A stretch of DNA of 64,000 nt, taken from assembly GCA_033854735.1 (NCBI GenBank), contig JAWWPY010000482.1:1-64000 (forward strand), in the 5' to 3' direction. Shown here one piece after another: positions 15,933 to 25,097 of this stretch (position 1 is its first letter; the number at the start of each line of letters is the position of its first letter). The notes under the pieces were generated by a model. The model did no database searches. It worked only from the letters and a program-made list of their open reading frames with translations, and was not told the DNA's origin. Made by a program: the position numbers and the translations under genes. This DNA comes from JAWWPY01 sp033854735 (GTDB lineage Bacteria; Actinomycetota; Actinomycetes; Streptosporangiales; Streptosporangiaceae).

Positions 15933-18900
15933 GTGTTGGCCGAGGTGGTAACGCTCAGCGTTGTCGTGCCTTTCCACAACGTGGAGCGGTACATCGAGGC
16001 GTCGCTTGAGTCGATCGCCAGGCAGACCCACCGCGACATCCAGGTCATCATGGTCGACGATGGCTCGGTCGACGGAAGCACGCTCATCGCGAAGAATTTC
16101 GCGGCCCGCGATCCGCGGTTCGAACTCCTCCAGCAGCACAACCAGGGCCTAGGCCCAGCGCGGAACAGCGGGGCAGCCCACGCGACGGGCAAGTACCTCG
16201 CCTTCGCCGACAGCGACGACCTGCTCGATCCGCATGCCTACGAACTGCTCACCGGCTCGCTGGAGCGCACCGGCTCCGACATGGCCGCTGGCGGCGTCAC
16301 CCGCTTCGGCCCGCTGGGGCCCACCCAGTCCTGGTTGCATGAGGAGCCCTTCCGAACGACGATCCAGCGCACCCATGTGTCGCAGTTCCCCGTTCTGCTG
16401 CAGGACCGCACCGCCTGGAACAAGGTCTTCCGGCGGACATTCTGGGACCAGCACCAGTTCAAGTTTCCTGCTGGCCTGTACGAGGACGGGCCAGTAGTGC
16501 TCCGTGCGCACGTACTGGCGTCGTCTGTGGATATCTTCCGTGACGTCGTCTACTACTGGCGAGTACGGGATTCGGGTGATCTATCCATCACGCAGCGTGC
16601 TCGCGAACCTCGGAACATCGAGCAGCGGATGGCATCCGTTGGCAGCGTCGCTGGTTTCCTGGCCACCAACGCTCCCACGCTGAAGCCGGCCTACGACCGG
16701 TCGGTGCTGAAAGGCGACATCGCCATGCTGGTCAGCGCGTGCGAGCTGGCCACCGACGAGGAGCGGGAACGGCTGGCCTCGCTGGCCGCAGACTACCTGG
16801 GCAGCGTGGATGACTCCGCGTACCGCGGCGTCCCTGCGATCAACCGGCTCCACTGCTACCTGCTCGCCCACGGGATGCTGCCCGAGTTGCTCGAGGTACT
16901 GCGCTTCTCGCGGCGCGGCGACGCCCTGGATGCACAGCTCGTACGGGTGGGCGGCCACCGGGCGCGCTGGTACGCCGCCTACCCGTTCTTCCAGGACCCA
17001 GCCCGCGCCATCCCCGACGAGATCTACGACGTCACCAGCGAGATGACCCTCCAAGCCTCCGTGGACGCGGTGACCTGGCGTGGCGGCAAGCTGCGCGTCG
17101 AGGGCGCCGCCTACATTCGCCAGCTCAGCTCGGCCACGCCGGCTGAGTGCCAGATCCGGGTGACCCTGCGCAACATCAGGACCCGCCGCAGCATCAAGGC
17201 GCCGGTCGAGCGGGTCTACCGCCCCGACATCACGGTCCGCTCCGGCCAGGGGGCAGTCAGCTACGACTGGTCAGGCTTCGCGGTCGAGATCGATCCACAC
17301 CAGCTCGCGACCCTGCCCGGCGTCTGGCGCGCGGCCAACTGGGAGCTGATGGTCCAGGTGAGCGGGGCGGGCATACGCCGGAAGGGCCCGATCACCAGTG
17401 TGCGGCCCGGCTCCGCCCAGTGGCCAGATGGCCACTGGGTCGTCCCGGGCGTGTGGGTCCAGCCGGCGCCCGAGCACGATGGCCGCTTCGTCATCCGTGG
17501 CCAGCGGGTGACCGCGTTCGCAGCGAGCTGCCAGGCCACCGGCACCACCATTGACCTCGAAGGCTGGACCAGCTTTCCGCTTTCACCAGGCGCCGAGCTG
17601 CTGATCGCGCCGAGGAAAGGCGGCGTCAAGACAATCCGTGTGCCGGCCGAGATCAGCGCGCCTCAGGGCGAGCACGCCGGCCGGAGCATTTTCCGTGCCC
17701 ACGTTCCGGTCGGCAAGCTGATCAGCCCGAAGGGCGGCGCGACGCCGCTGGACCGGACCGCGCCGGCTCATGACGAATTCACCTGGGATGTCTCGATCAG
17801 CGCCGGTCCCGGCATCGCGGCCACCCGGCTGGCTGCGAGTTCAACGCTGACCGGCACACGAGGAGGATCCGGCGGGCGTGAGGTCACCGCCTTCGTGACC
17901 CATTTCGGCTACCTGTCCCTGCTGGAACGGGCGGCACGCCCCGTGGTGACGAATGTGCAGTGGACCGCGGAGCAGCATCTCGTGCTGCGTGGCAGCTACC
18001 CGGACCGGGAGAACCTGCCGACCGAACTGATCCTCCGTCACAGCCGGTCGGGCGAGCAGTACACGGTGCCGCTGACGTGGGCGGCGGGCATGTTCACCGC
18101 GGAGCTCGACCCGAGTGCCATGCCCAGCCAGGCGGCGACCTTGCCGCTGGTCACCGGCAGCTGGCAGCTCCTGGCCTCCACCGGAGCTGCCGAGATGATC
18201 GTGGCGGTCGACCGCCAGCTGCTGACGGCGCTGCCCGGCTACCACCGGTCCGGCCTGCACGAGGTGGAGGCGCAACCCTACCGGACCGACGCGCTGCGGC
18301 TGAGCGTGCGGACCGCCCAGAGCGACGGCGAGCGTGGCCGTCATGCCCAGCGTCAGCTGCGCACACATGACTACCGGCGAGCCGCGGGCGAGCCACTCCG
18401 TGATCTCGCCGTCTTTGACAGCTTCGGCGGCCGCCAATACTCGTGTAACCCTCGCGCGATATACGAGGAACTGCGGCGCAGCCATCCGGAACTGGACTGC
18501 GCCTGGGTGACCGAGGAAGGCGAATTCACGGTGCCGCACGGTGATCGCACGGTGCTCACTGGCACCCGCGAGCACTACACGGCCCTGGCGCAGGCCCGTT
18601 ATGTCATTTTCAATGACACCCTGCCACCCTGGTTCCGGAAGCGCGATGGCCAAACCTGCCTGCAGACCTGGCACGGCACGCCGCTGAAGCGCATCGGGCT
18701 GGACGTTGACCGGCCTAAGTTCGCAAGCGGCCTGATCTACCCGGACCTGCTCCGGGCCGACGTCGCTCACTGGGACCTGCTGCTCTCGCCGAACGCCTTC
18801 AGCACGCCTCTGTTCCGCCGCGCGTTCGGCTTCGACGGCGAGATCATGGAGTGCGGCTACCCGCGCAACGACGCACTGCACCGCCCGGGTCAGGCGAAGC

Positions 18901-19487
18901 GCGCCGCAGCCATCCGGGCGAGCCTCGGCTTGCCCGCAGGCAAGCGCGTCGTGTTGTACGCGCCGACCTGGCGCGACGACGCCGACCGGGATCAGGGGAT
19001 CTACCGGTTCGACTTGCAGCTAGACTTGGACGCCGCCGCGGCGGCCCTCGGAGACGACCACGTCCTGCTGGTCCGCCTGCACACCAAAGCGCAGTGCAAC
19101 CTGCCGCGAACCGGCGTATTCGTGACCGACGTCACACATTTCCCTGACATCACCGATCTCTACCTGATCAGCGACGTGCTGGTCACCGACTACTCCTCAG
19201 TCATGTTCGATTTCGCGGGCACCGGGCGCCCCATGGTGTTCTTCACTTACGACCTGGAGCGGTACCGCGACACCTTGCGCGGTTTCTACTTCGACTTCGA
19301 GGACGAGGCGCCAGGTCCGCTGCTGGCCACCACCGGCGAGGTGATCGACGCGCTCCGCGGCATCGATGGCGTGGCGCGGGCCCACCGGGAGGCCTATGAC
19401 GCCTTCGCCGGGAAGTACTGCGCGCTTGATGATGGCCAGGCCGCGGCGCGTGCCGTGGAAAGGCTGCTCAAGGACGGATACCAGTAA
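15933..19487 (+). CDS. GT2 - CDP-glycerol glycerophosphotransferase fusion (teichoic acid synthase), copy 2
   Basis: A 1184-residue paralogue of the preceding gene, similar along its whole length. The GT2 domain is complete: VIMVDDGSVDGS, GPARNSGAAHATG, FADSDDLLDP and the acidic LYEDGPV. The C-terminal glycerophosphotransferase domain keeps WHGTPLKRIGL, CGYPRNDALH, VLYAPTWRDDA and VLVTDYSSVMFDFAGTGRPM. Start taken at GTG 15933; an in-frame GTG at 15945 aligns better with the start of copy 1. It has its own copy of the promoter plus an 11-bp repeat array. The pair may make two segments or two decorations of one teichoic-type polymer (inference). Confidence 0.93.
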   Translation: MLAEVVTLSVVVPFHNVERYIEASLESIARQTHRDIQVIMVDDGSVDGSTLIAKNFAARDPRFELLQQHNQGLGPARNSGAAHATGKYLAFADSDDLLDPHAYELLTGSLERTGSDMAAGGVTRFGPLGPTQSWLHEEPFRTTIQRTHVSQFPVLLQDRTAWNKVFRRTFWDQHQFKFPAGLYEDGPVVLRAHVLASSVDIFRDVVYYWRVRDSGDLSITQRAREPRNIEQRMASVGSVAGFLATNAPTLKPAYDRSVLKGDIAMLVSACELATDEERERLASLAADYLGSVDDSAYRGVPAINRLHCYLLAHGMLPELLEVLRFSRRGDALDAQLVRVGGHRARWYAAYPFFQDPARAIPDEIYDVTSEMTLQASVDAVTWRGGKLRVEGAAYIRQLSSATPAECQIRVTLRNIRTRRSIKAPVERVYRPDITVRSGQGAVSYDWSGFAVEIDPHQLATLPGVWRAANWELMVQVSGAGIRRKGPITSVRPGSAQWPDGHWVVPGVWVQPAPEHDGRFVIRGQRVTAFAASCQATGTTIDLEGWTSFPLSPGAELLIAPRKGGVKTIRVPAEISAPQGEHAGRSIFRAHVPVGKLISPKGGATPLDRTAPAHDEFTWDVSISAGPGIAATRLAASSTLTGTRGGSGGREVTAFVTHFGYLSLLERAARPVVTNVQWTAEQHLVLRGSYPDRENLPTELILRHSRSGEQYTVPLTWAAGMFTAELDPSAMPSQAATLPLVTGSWQLLASTGAAEMIVAVDRQLLTALPGYHRSGLHEVEAQPYRTDALRLSVRTAQSDGERGRHAQRQLRTHDYRRAAGEPLRDLAVFDSFGGRQYSCNPRAIYEELRRSHPELDCAWVTEEGEFTVPHGDRTVLTGTREHYTALAQARYVIFNDTLPPWFRKRDGQTCLQTWHGTPLKRIGLDVDRPKFASGLIYPDLLRADVAHWDLLLSPNAFSTPLFRRAFGFDGEIMECGYPRNDALHRPGQAKRAAAIRASLGLPAGKRVVLYAPTWRDDADRDQGIYRFDLQLDLDAAAAALGDDHVLLVRLHTKAQCNLPRTGVFVTDVTHFPDITDLYLISDVLVTDYSSVMFDFAGTGRPMVFFTYDLERYRDTLRGFYFDFEDEAPGPLLATTGEVIDALRGIDGVARAHREAYDAFAGKYCALDDGQAAARAVERLLKDGYQ

Positions 19488-19613
19488 CACCGGCGATCAT
19501 TCTCGGCAGAGTCATGCGCTTGCAGGTCACCGGCCGGTGCGACCAGGTCTACTGTGCTGTCACTTACTCATATCAGCGATGTCCGCCCATACGGTGGCGG
19601 GCACGGAGGATCA

Positions 19614-21191
19614 ATGCCCGTCCATGACGAAAGCCTCTCGGCTGAGCCCCTCGCCACGGCCAACGGAACGCGGCCGGCTCCGGCCCCGCCCGCCCCGGCC
19701 ACCCGGACCGCGGGCGGCGCAATCCTGCGGCGCCCGGCCGGTCGTATTCTCGGCCGGGTGCCGGCCCGGTGGAGGGCGCCCGTCGCGGTCTACGTAATCA
19801 CTCAGCTGATCTTCCTGCTGTGGTGGATCGCGTTCTATCCGGGGCTGATGAGCTATGACTCCGTCATCTACGTCCTGCAGGTGACGATCGGGCCGTGGGT
19901 GGACAACCATTCCGTGCTCTATAACAGCCTGGTCTGGCTGAGCCTGCACACCACCGGCGGCCTCGCCGCCCTGACGCTGGCCCAGACCGTCGCCATGTCC
20001 GCCTCGTTCGGCTACACGGTGGCGGCGTTCCGCCGACTCGGAGTACGTGCGCGGTGGACCGGGATGGCCGCAGTGATCGTGGCCGTAGTCCCGCCGACCG
20101 GCGCGTTCATCGTTTTCATCTGGAAGGACGTCCCGTTCACCATTTGCGCCTTCCTGATCGTGCCGACGCTCGCCCATCTCGTCTCGCTGCGGGGGGGGCC
20201 GGGCTGGCGCCGCGACGGCCGGGTAAATGTGCTGATCGGGGCCGTGGGCCTGGAACTGCTCGGCCTGATGCTTTTCCGGCTCAACGGCTTCATCATCGTC
20301 GCGTTCACGGCGGCCATCCTGGTGGTGGTGCTGGCCGGGCTGCGGGTCCGCGTCGCCGCGGTAGCAGTGGCGTCCATCGTCCTGGCTGTGTTCCTCAACG
20401 CGGTCGTGTACCCGGCCGTGGGCATCCAGAAGCCCTCGTCGTCGCTCTCGTTCGGCCCGGCCTACGGGGACATCGCGGTGGCCTACGCCGAGCGGCCATC
20501 GAGCTTCTCCGCCGCCGACACGCGGCTGATGGCACGGGTGGCCCCGCTCGCGGAGTGGCGAAAGAGCGCCAACTGCTACGACTCCGACCCCACAACAACG
20601 ATCCCGGGATTCACTCCGCGGGCCGCCCAGCTGGACCACCGGCTCGTCTCGCTGTGGCTGCAGATCCTCAAGCGGTCGCCGGATCTGATCCTGGGCGCCC
20701 GCATCTGCCGGGGCTCAATCGCCTGGAGCATCTTCCCTGGCCCCAGTAACGGGCAGACGCTGAAGCCGGTCGATCAAGTGCCCGCCAACCTCTTCCTCCT
20801 GGCGCCCAAGGTTCGCGGCAACCCGTACCGCTCCGCACTGCGCTCCGCGCCGCTCTCATCAAAACTGAACGCCACCGCCAACTTCCTGTGGAACGCCAGC
20901 TTGACGGCGCAACTCCAATGGCTCCTGTGGCGCGGCGCGTTCTGGTGCTACCTGGCCTACCTTGTGCTCTTCGCCTACAGCCGGGCCCGCAGGAACTGGG
21001 CGGTGCTGTCACTCGGAGCGATTCTGGTGGGCCAGCAGCTCGGGGTAATGGCCGATATCCCCGCTCAGCTCTACCGCTACATGGTCAGCCCGATCTTCAT
21101 CGGGATCATGCTTGTGCCGCTGTACTTCGCCAGGAACCGAGCGGGAGACACCGCGGGAGATACAGCCGACCGGACCGGCAGCGGGTCATGA
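19614..21191 (+). CDS. Polytopic membrane protein, possible GT-C glycosyltransferase
   Basis: A 525-residue protein with an Ala/Pro-rich N-terminal tail of about 60 residues and about ten hydrophobic segments. An early extracytoplasmic loop carries FYPGLMSYDSVIYVLQ followed by WVDNHSVLYN, a layout seen in DUF6020-like actinobacterial membrane proteins and in GT-C enzymes where acidic residues in the first loop are catalytic. A large loop with several cysteines lies before the last helices. ATG at 19614 has GGAGG 4 nt upstream, preferred over an earlier in-frame start at 19554. It ends 6 bp inside the convergent ExoA-like gene. Confidence 0.78.
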   Translation: MPVHDESLSAEPLATANGTRPAPAPPAPATRTAGGAILRRPAGRILGRVPARWRAPVAVYVITQLIFLLWWIAFYPGLMSYDSVIYVLQVTIGPWVDNHSVLYNSLVWLSLHTTGGLAALTLAQTVAMSASFGYTVAAFRRLGVRARWTGMAAVIVAVVPPTGAFIVFIWKDVPFTICAFLIVPTLAHLVSLRGGPGWRRDGRVNVLIGAVGLELLGLMLFRLNGFIIVAFTAAILVVVLAGLRVRVAAVAVASIVLAVFLNAVVYPAVGIQKPSSSLSFGPAYGDIAVAYAERPSSFSAADTRLMARVAPLAEWRKSANCYDSDPTTTIPGFTPRAAQLDHRLVSLWLQILKRSPDLILGARICRGSIAWSIFPGPSNGQTLKPVDQVPANLFLLAPKVRGNPYRSALRSAPLSSKLNATANFLWNASLTAQLQWLLWRGAFWCYLAYLVLFAYSRARRNWAVLSLGAILVGQQLGVMADIPAQLYRYMVSPIFIGIMLVPLYFARNRAGDTAGDTADRTGSGS

Positions 21192-22313
21192 GCCGCGAGG
21201 TGCCCTGTCGCGCGCCGGGGCCGGGGAGCGAGCGCCGCCCCGCCCCGGGATAAGGCTGCGCGGGCTGGTCAGGAAGCCGATACCCCAGCAGATATGCATG
21301 GTCGGCACGACCGCAGGGATCCGCGCGACAACGCGGGCCGGCGCGCTCCGGGCCGCCAGCGCCGCGACCCCCAGGACGCCGGCCAGGTAGGCCGCGGGAA
21401 TGATGAACCCGGCGAGCAGCCAGCCCGGGCCGAATACGGCTCCGGCCAGGCCGGCCAGGGTCCCGATGGCGAGCGCCAGCACCGCGGTCGGCGGCGCCAG
21501 GTAGCGCAGGTTGATGGTGCCCGCATGCTGGCGGGCCACCACCCGGCGCCACCGGCCGTAGTGGAAGTACTGCGCGCCGAGGGCGGCCACGCTGGCCCGC
21601 GGCCGGTAGGTCACCCGGAGCTTCGGCTGGAACCAGACCAGGCCGCCGGACAGCCGGATGCGGTGGTTCATCTCCCAGTCCTCGGCCCGCTGGTAGGCCT
21701 CGTCATAGCCGCCGACCTGCTCGATCGCGGCACGGCGGTACACCCCCAGGTACACCGAGTCCACCGGGCCAGCCCGGCCCCCGGTGTGGAACCGCGCCCC
21801 GCCGACCCCGGCCTTGGAGGTCATCGCCCAGGCCACGGCCTCCTCGAACGGAGTGCCGCCCTCGGCGGCCATGATGCCGCCCACGTTGTCCGCGCCCGTC
21901 TCCTGCAGGGTGCGGACCGCCTGCTCCAGGTAGCCCGCCGGGATCAGGGCGTGCCCATCGACGCGCATGATGACCGGGTACCGCGAGGCCTTGATCGCGG
22001 CATTGAGCGCGGCCGGGATCTGCCCGCTGGGATTGGCCACGACGGTGATGCGGGAATCAGCGTCGGCCAATCGTTGCGCTATATCGTGGGTCCGGTCACG
22101 GGACGGGCCCACCGCGAGCACCACCTCAACCGGAGCGGGGTACTCCTGGGCGAGCACATGCCGGACCGCTTCTTCGAGGTGACGCTCCTCATTACGCACG
22201 GGCATGACAACGGACACCGGCGTGCGGGTCGTTATCGCTGGCCGCGCGGGTCCGGGCAGGCCGGACGCCCGTGGTGGCTGATGCTGGGGTGAATGGTTCA
22301 TGTCGGCAGTCAC
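21186..22313 (-). CDS. GT2 glycosyltransferase, succinoglycan ExoA-like
   Basis: A 375-residue membrane-linked GT2. The catalytic domain shows VSVVMPVRNEERHLEEAV, SGQIPAALNAAI, the DxD-type VIMRVDGHALIP and the acidic QRAEDWEMNHRIRLSGG. The last third has three to four hydrophobic helices, as in ExoA-type enzymes that extend lipid-linked exopolysaccharide repeats on the cytoplasmic face. It overlaps the end of the convergent membrane-protein gene by 6 bp and is followed upstream by phoH on the same strand (57 bp). The sugar is not predictable. Confidence 0.87.
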   Translation of the reverse strand: MTADMNHSPQHQPPRASGLPGPARPAITTRTPVSVVMPVRNEERHLEEAVRHVLAQEYPAPVEVVLAVGPSRDRTHDIAQRLADADSRITVVANPSGQIPAALNAAIKASRYPVIMRVDGHALIPAGYLEQAVRTLQETGADNVGGIMAAEGGTPFEEAVAWAMTSKAGVGGARFHTGGRAGPVDSVYLGVYRRAAIEQVGGYDEAYQRAEDWEMNHRIRLSGGLVWFQPKLRVTYRPRASVAALGAQYFHYGRWRRVVARQHAGTINLRYLAPPTAVLALAIGTLAGLAGAVFGPGWLLAGFIIPAAYLAGVLGVAALAARSAPARVVARIPAVVPTMHICWGIGFLTSPRSLIPGRGGARSPAPARDRAPRGS

Positions 22314-22370
22314 GGTACCGCGCCGGCGGCAGTGGCGTGACCGGTGCGGGGCGACAAGCCCCGGTGGCTG

Positions 22371-23753
22371 CTACAAACCAGAGTCCTCAAGCATTTCGGT
22401 GACCAGCGCGGCGATCGGGGACCGCTCCGACCGGACCAGGGTCACGTGCGCGAACAAAGGGTGGCCCTTGAGCTTCTCGATGACCGCGACCACGCCGTCA
22501 TGCCGGCCCACCCGCAAGTTGTCCCGCTGCGCGATGTCATGGGTGAGCACCACCCTCGACCCGGAGCCGATCCGGGAAAGAACGGTGAGCAGAACGCCCC
22601 GTTCCAGGGACTGAGCCTCGTCCACGATCACGAACGAATCATGCAGCGAACGGCCGCGGATGTGGGTGAGCGGAAGCACCTCGAACATGTCGCGGGCGAG
22701 GACGTCGTCGATCACGTCCTGGTTGGTCACCGCGGACAGCGTGTCGAAGACCGCCTGCGCCCAGGGGTTCATCTTGTCCGCCTCAGAGCCCGGCAGGTAA
22801 CCCAGCTCCTGGCCGCCCACCGCGTACAGCGGGCGGAACACCACCACCTTGCGGTGCTGGCGCCGTTCCATGACCGCCTCCAGGCCGGCGCAGAGGGCGA
22901 GCGCCGACTTGCCGGTGCCGGCCCGGCCGCCGAGCGAGACGATGCCCAGCTCCGGATCGAGCAGCAGATCCAGGGCCACCCGCTGCTCGGCGCTCCTGCC
23001 GCGCAGGCCGAAGGCCTCACGGTCGCCGCGGACCAGCCGCACCGACTTGTCCGGGAGCACCCGGCCGAGGGCGCTACACCCGCCGTGGCCGCCCGAGGCC
23101 AGCACCAGGCCGGTGTGGCAGGGCAGCTCGCGCGCTGCCGGGCAGTCCAGCTTCCCGGTTTCGTACAGTTCGCCGATCTCCTCGGCGGTGACGTCAAGTT
23201 CGGTCATGCCCGTCCACCCGGAGTCGGCCGGCAGCTCGGCCCGGTACTCCTGGGCGGTCAGGCCGATGGACGCGGCCTTCACCCGCAGCGGCAAGTCCTT
23301 GCTGACCAGCACCACATCGTTACCCTCGGCAGCCAGGCTGCGCGCGACCGACAGGATCCGCGTGTCGTTGTCGCCGAGCCGGAACCCGGGCGGCAGCACC
23401 TGGGGGTCGGCGTGGTTCAGCTCGACGCAGACGGTCCCGCCCGCGTCGCCGACCGGCAGCTCGGCATCGAGCCTCCCGTACTCGATGCGCAGGTCATCCA
23501 AGTAGCGGAGAGCCTGCCGGGCAAAGAAGCCGAGCTCGGGGTGGTGCCGCTTGGCCTCCAGTTCCGTGATCACGACGATCGGCAGGACAACGCGGTGCTC
23601 CGCGAACCGGCCGATGGCGGCCGGGTCGGCGAGCAGGACGCTGGTGTCCAGCACGTAGGTACGCCGGGCGCCTGGGCGCGCGGAGTCATCACGGACAGTG
23701 TCGGTGCTGGTGCTGCTGGGCCGCGTGTCGCGGCGGGCAGAAGAACTGGCCAC
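22371..23753 (-). CDS. phoH2: PIN-PhoH fusion (PhoH2-type RNA helicase/RNase)
   Basis: A 460-residue cytoplasmic protein joining an N-terminal PIN RNase domain (TYVLDTSVLLADPAA with a catalytic Asp, ITELEAKRH, LGDNDTRILSVA) to a C-terminal PhoH ATPase (Walker A LGGRAGTGKSALAL, Walker B SFVIVDEAQSLE). The mycobacterial homologue PhoH2 unwinds and cleaves RNA. GTG start with GGGAGA 4 nt upstream. As in mycobacteria, a short cis-prenyltransferase gene is nearby. The upstream 260 bp contains several CTCAGGAGCC direct repeats. Confidence 0.92.
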   Translation of the reverse strand: MASSSARRDTRPSSTSTDTVRDDSARPGARRTYVLDTSVLLADPAAIGRFAEHRVVLPIVVITELEAKRHHPELGFFARQALRYLDDLRIEYGRLDAELPVGDAGGTVCVELNHADPQVLPPGFRLGDNDTRILSVARSLAAEGNDVVLVSKDLPLRVKAASIGLTAQEYRAELPADSGWTGMTELDVTAEEIGELYETGKLDCPAARELPCHTGLVLASGGHGGCSALGRVLPDKSVRLVRGDREAFGLRGRSAEQRVALDLLLDPELGIVSLGGRAGTGKSALALCAGLEAVMERRQHRKVVVFRPLYAVGGQELGYLPGSEADKMNPWAQAVFDTLSAVTNQDVIDDVLARDMFEVLPLTHIRGRSLHDSFVIVDEAQSLERGVLLTVLSRIGSGSRVVLTHDIAQRDNLRVGRHDGVVAVIEKLKGHPLFAHVTLVRSERSPIAALVTEMLEDSGL

Positions 23754-24015
23754 TCGTTCTCCCCTGGGCGCCGGGGGCGGCGCCGCGGTCGGACACAGAA
23801 GTGTCTCCCGGACCGGGACCGGCCCACGAAAGGCCGTACCCCGGCCCTTCGCTCGTCTCGCCTGCGTGCAAAGACACGGAGCTCGAGAATGTCGAGGGCC
23901 CTTCCCGGCGGGCGGCTAGGCACCGCCCGTCTGCCTCGACGGTACCCGGCATGGGCCACCCCCCGGAAGACCCACTCTTCAAGACCCACGCCTCAGGAGC
24001 CTCAGGAGCCAAATC

Positions 24016-24777
24016 TCAGGAGCCGAACCTCCGGTGCCGCGCCGCGTACGAGCGGAGGGCGCGCAGGAAGTCGACGTGGCGGAAGGCGGGCCAGTAGGCG
24101 TCGCAGAAGTAGAACTCCGAGTGCGCGCTCTGCCAGAGCAGGAATCCGCTCAGCCGCTGCTCCCCGGACGTCCTGATGACCAGATCGGGGTCGGGCTGCC
24201 CGGCGGTGTACAGGTGATCAGCGATGTGGTCGATATCCAGGATCTCGGCGAGTTCCTCGATGCTGGTCCCCTTGGTGGCGTGGTCGTACAGCAGGGAGCG
24301 GACTGCGTCCGCGATCTCCTGCCTGCCCCCGTAGCCGACCGCCACGTTGACCAGCAGGCCCGGGGTGTTGGCCGTGGCCTCGGCCGCGTCCTTGAGCACC
24401 TGCGCGGTCTCGACCGGCAGCAGGTCGAGCGCACCCACCGGCTTGACATGCCAGCCCTGGGCCACGAGCTCCTGGACGGTGCCCTCGATGATCCGGAGCA
24501 GGGCCGCGACCTCGGCCGGCGGGCGGGCCAGGTTATCGGTGGCGAGCAGCCACAGCGTCACCACTTCGACCCCGGCCTGACGGCACCAGCCGAGCAGCTC
24601 GAAGATATGGTCGGCGCCCTTCTGATGGCCGTCGGCGACATCGGCGAGGCCCGCCGAGCGCGCCCACCTCCGGTTGCCATCGAGGATCACGCCGACGTGC
24701 CTCGGGATCGTGCGGGGGGAGAGGGACGCCTCCAGCCTGTGCTCATAGAGCCGGTAGACAAGATCGCGGATCCTCAT
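24016..24777 (-). CDS. cis-prenyltransferase (isoprenyl diphosphate synthase, UppS family)
   Basis: Condenses isopentenyl diphosphate units into Z-polyprenyl diphosphates, precursors of the lipid carrier for wall polymers. The 253-residue protein has the family signatures HVGVILDGNRRWARSAGL (catalytic Asp and P-loop), WLLATDNLARPP, VAVGYGGRQEI and the C-terminal PDLVIRTSGEQRLSGFLLWQ followed by SEFYFCDAYWPAF. Start ATG 24777 is preceded by GGGAGGAAGG. The length is closer to Z-farnesyl/short-chain actinobacterial enzymes than to decaprenyl synthases, so the chain length is uncertain. Confidence 0.93.
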   Translation of the reverse strand: MRIRDLVYRLYEHRLEASLSPRTIPRHVGVILDGNRRWARSAGLADVADGHQKGADHIFELLGWCRQAGVEVVTLWLLATDNLARPPAEVAALLRIIEGTVQELVAQGWHVKPVGALDLLPVETAQVLKDAAEATANTPGLLVNVAVGYGGRQEIADAVRSLLYDHATKGTSIEELAEILDIDHIADHLYTAGQPDPDLVIRTSGEQRLSGFLLWQSAHSEFYFCDAYWPAFRHVDFLRALRSYAARHRRFGS

Positions 24778-25097
24778 CTGCACCCTTCCTCCCTGCCTGG
24801 GAACGTCTCCAAGAATGTCACCATTCCGGCAGAGTCGTGGCACCCCCGGCCAGTTTGTGCCGACCGCGCGCTTCGATGAGGCACCCAGCGGGCACGCCGA
24901 CGCACAAGCACTCCTCCCACACAGCGTAGCTCCCATGTAACAGCACGTAGACAGCCGGGAGCCCGGAAACGGGCCGTCCCGAACCTCCCGATTGACACCC
25001 CACCGACCGCATACAGCCCACTAAACTGCGCCGTAGTGCCTCACAACGTGCGACCTGGGCAGACGTTTCCCGCGAGCGGCGACCTGATAGGACCCCG
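24778..25097. other. Divergent intergenic region
   Basis: About 320 bp between the cis-prenyltransferase and a divergent membrane glycosyltransferase; both promoters should lie here. No clear -35/-10 pair, long inverted repeat or RNA structure was seen. A reading frame extends the prenyltransferase upstream, but its conserved part starts at 24777. Confidence 0.4.
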
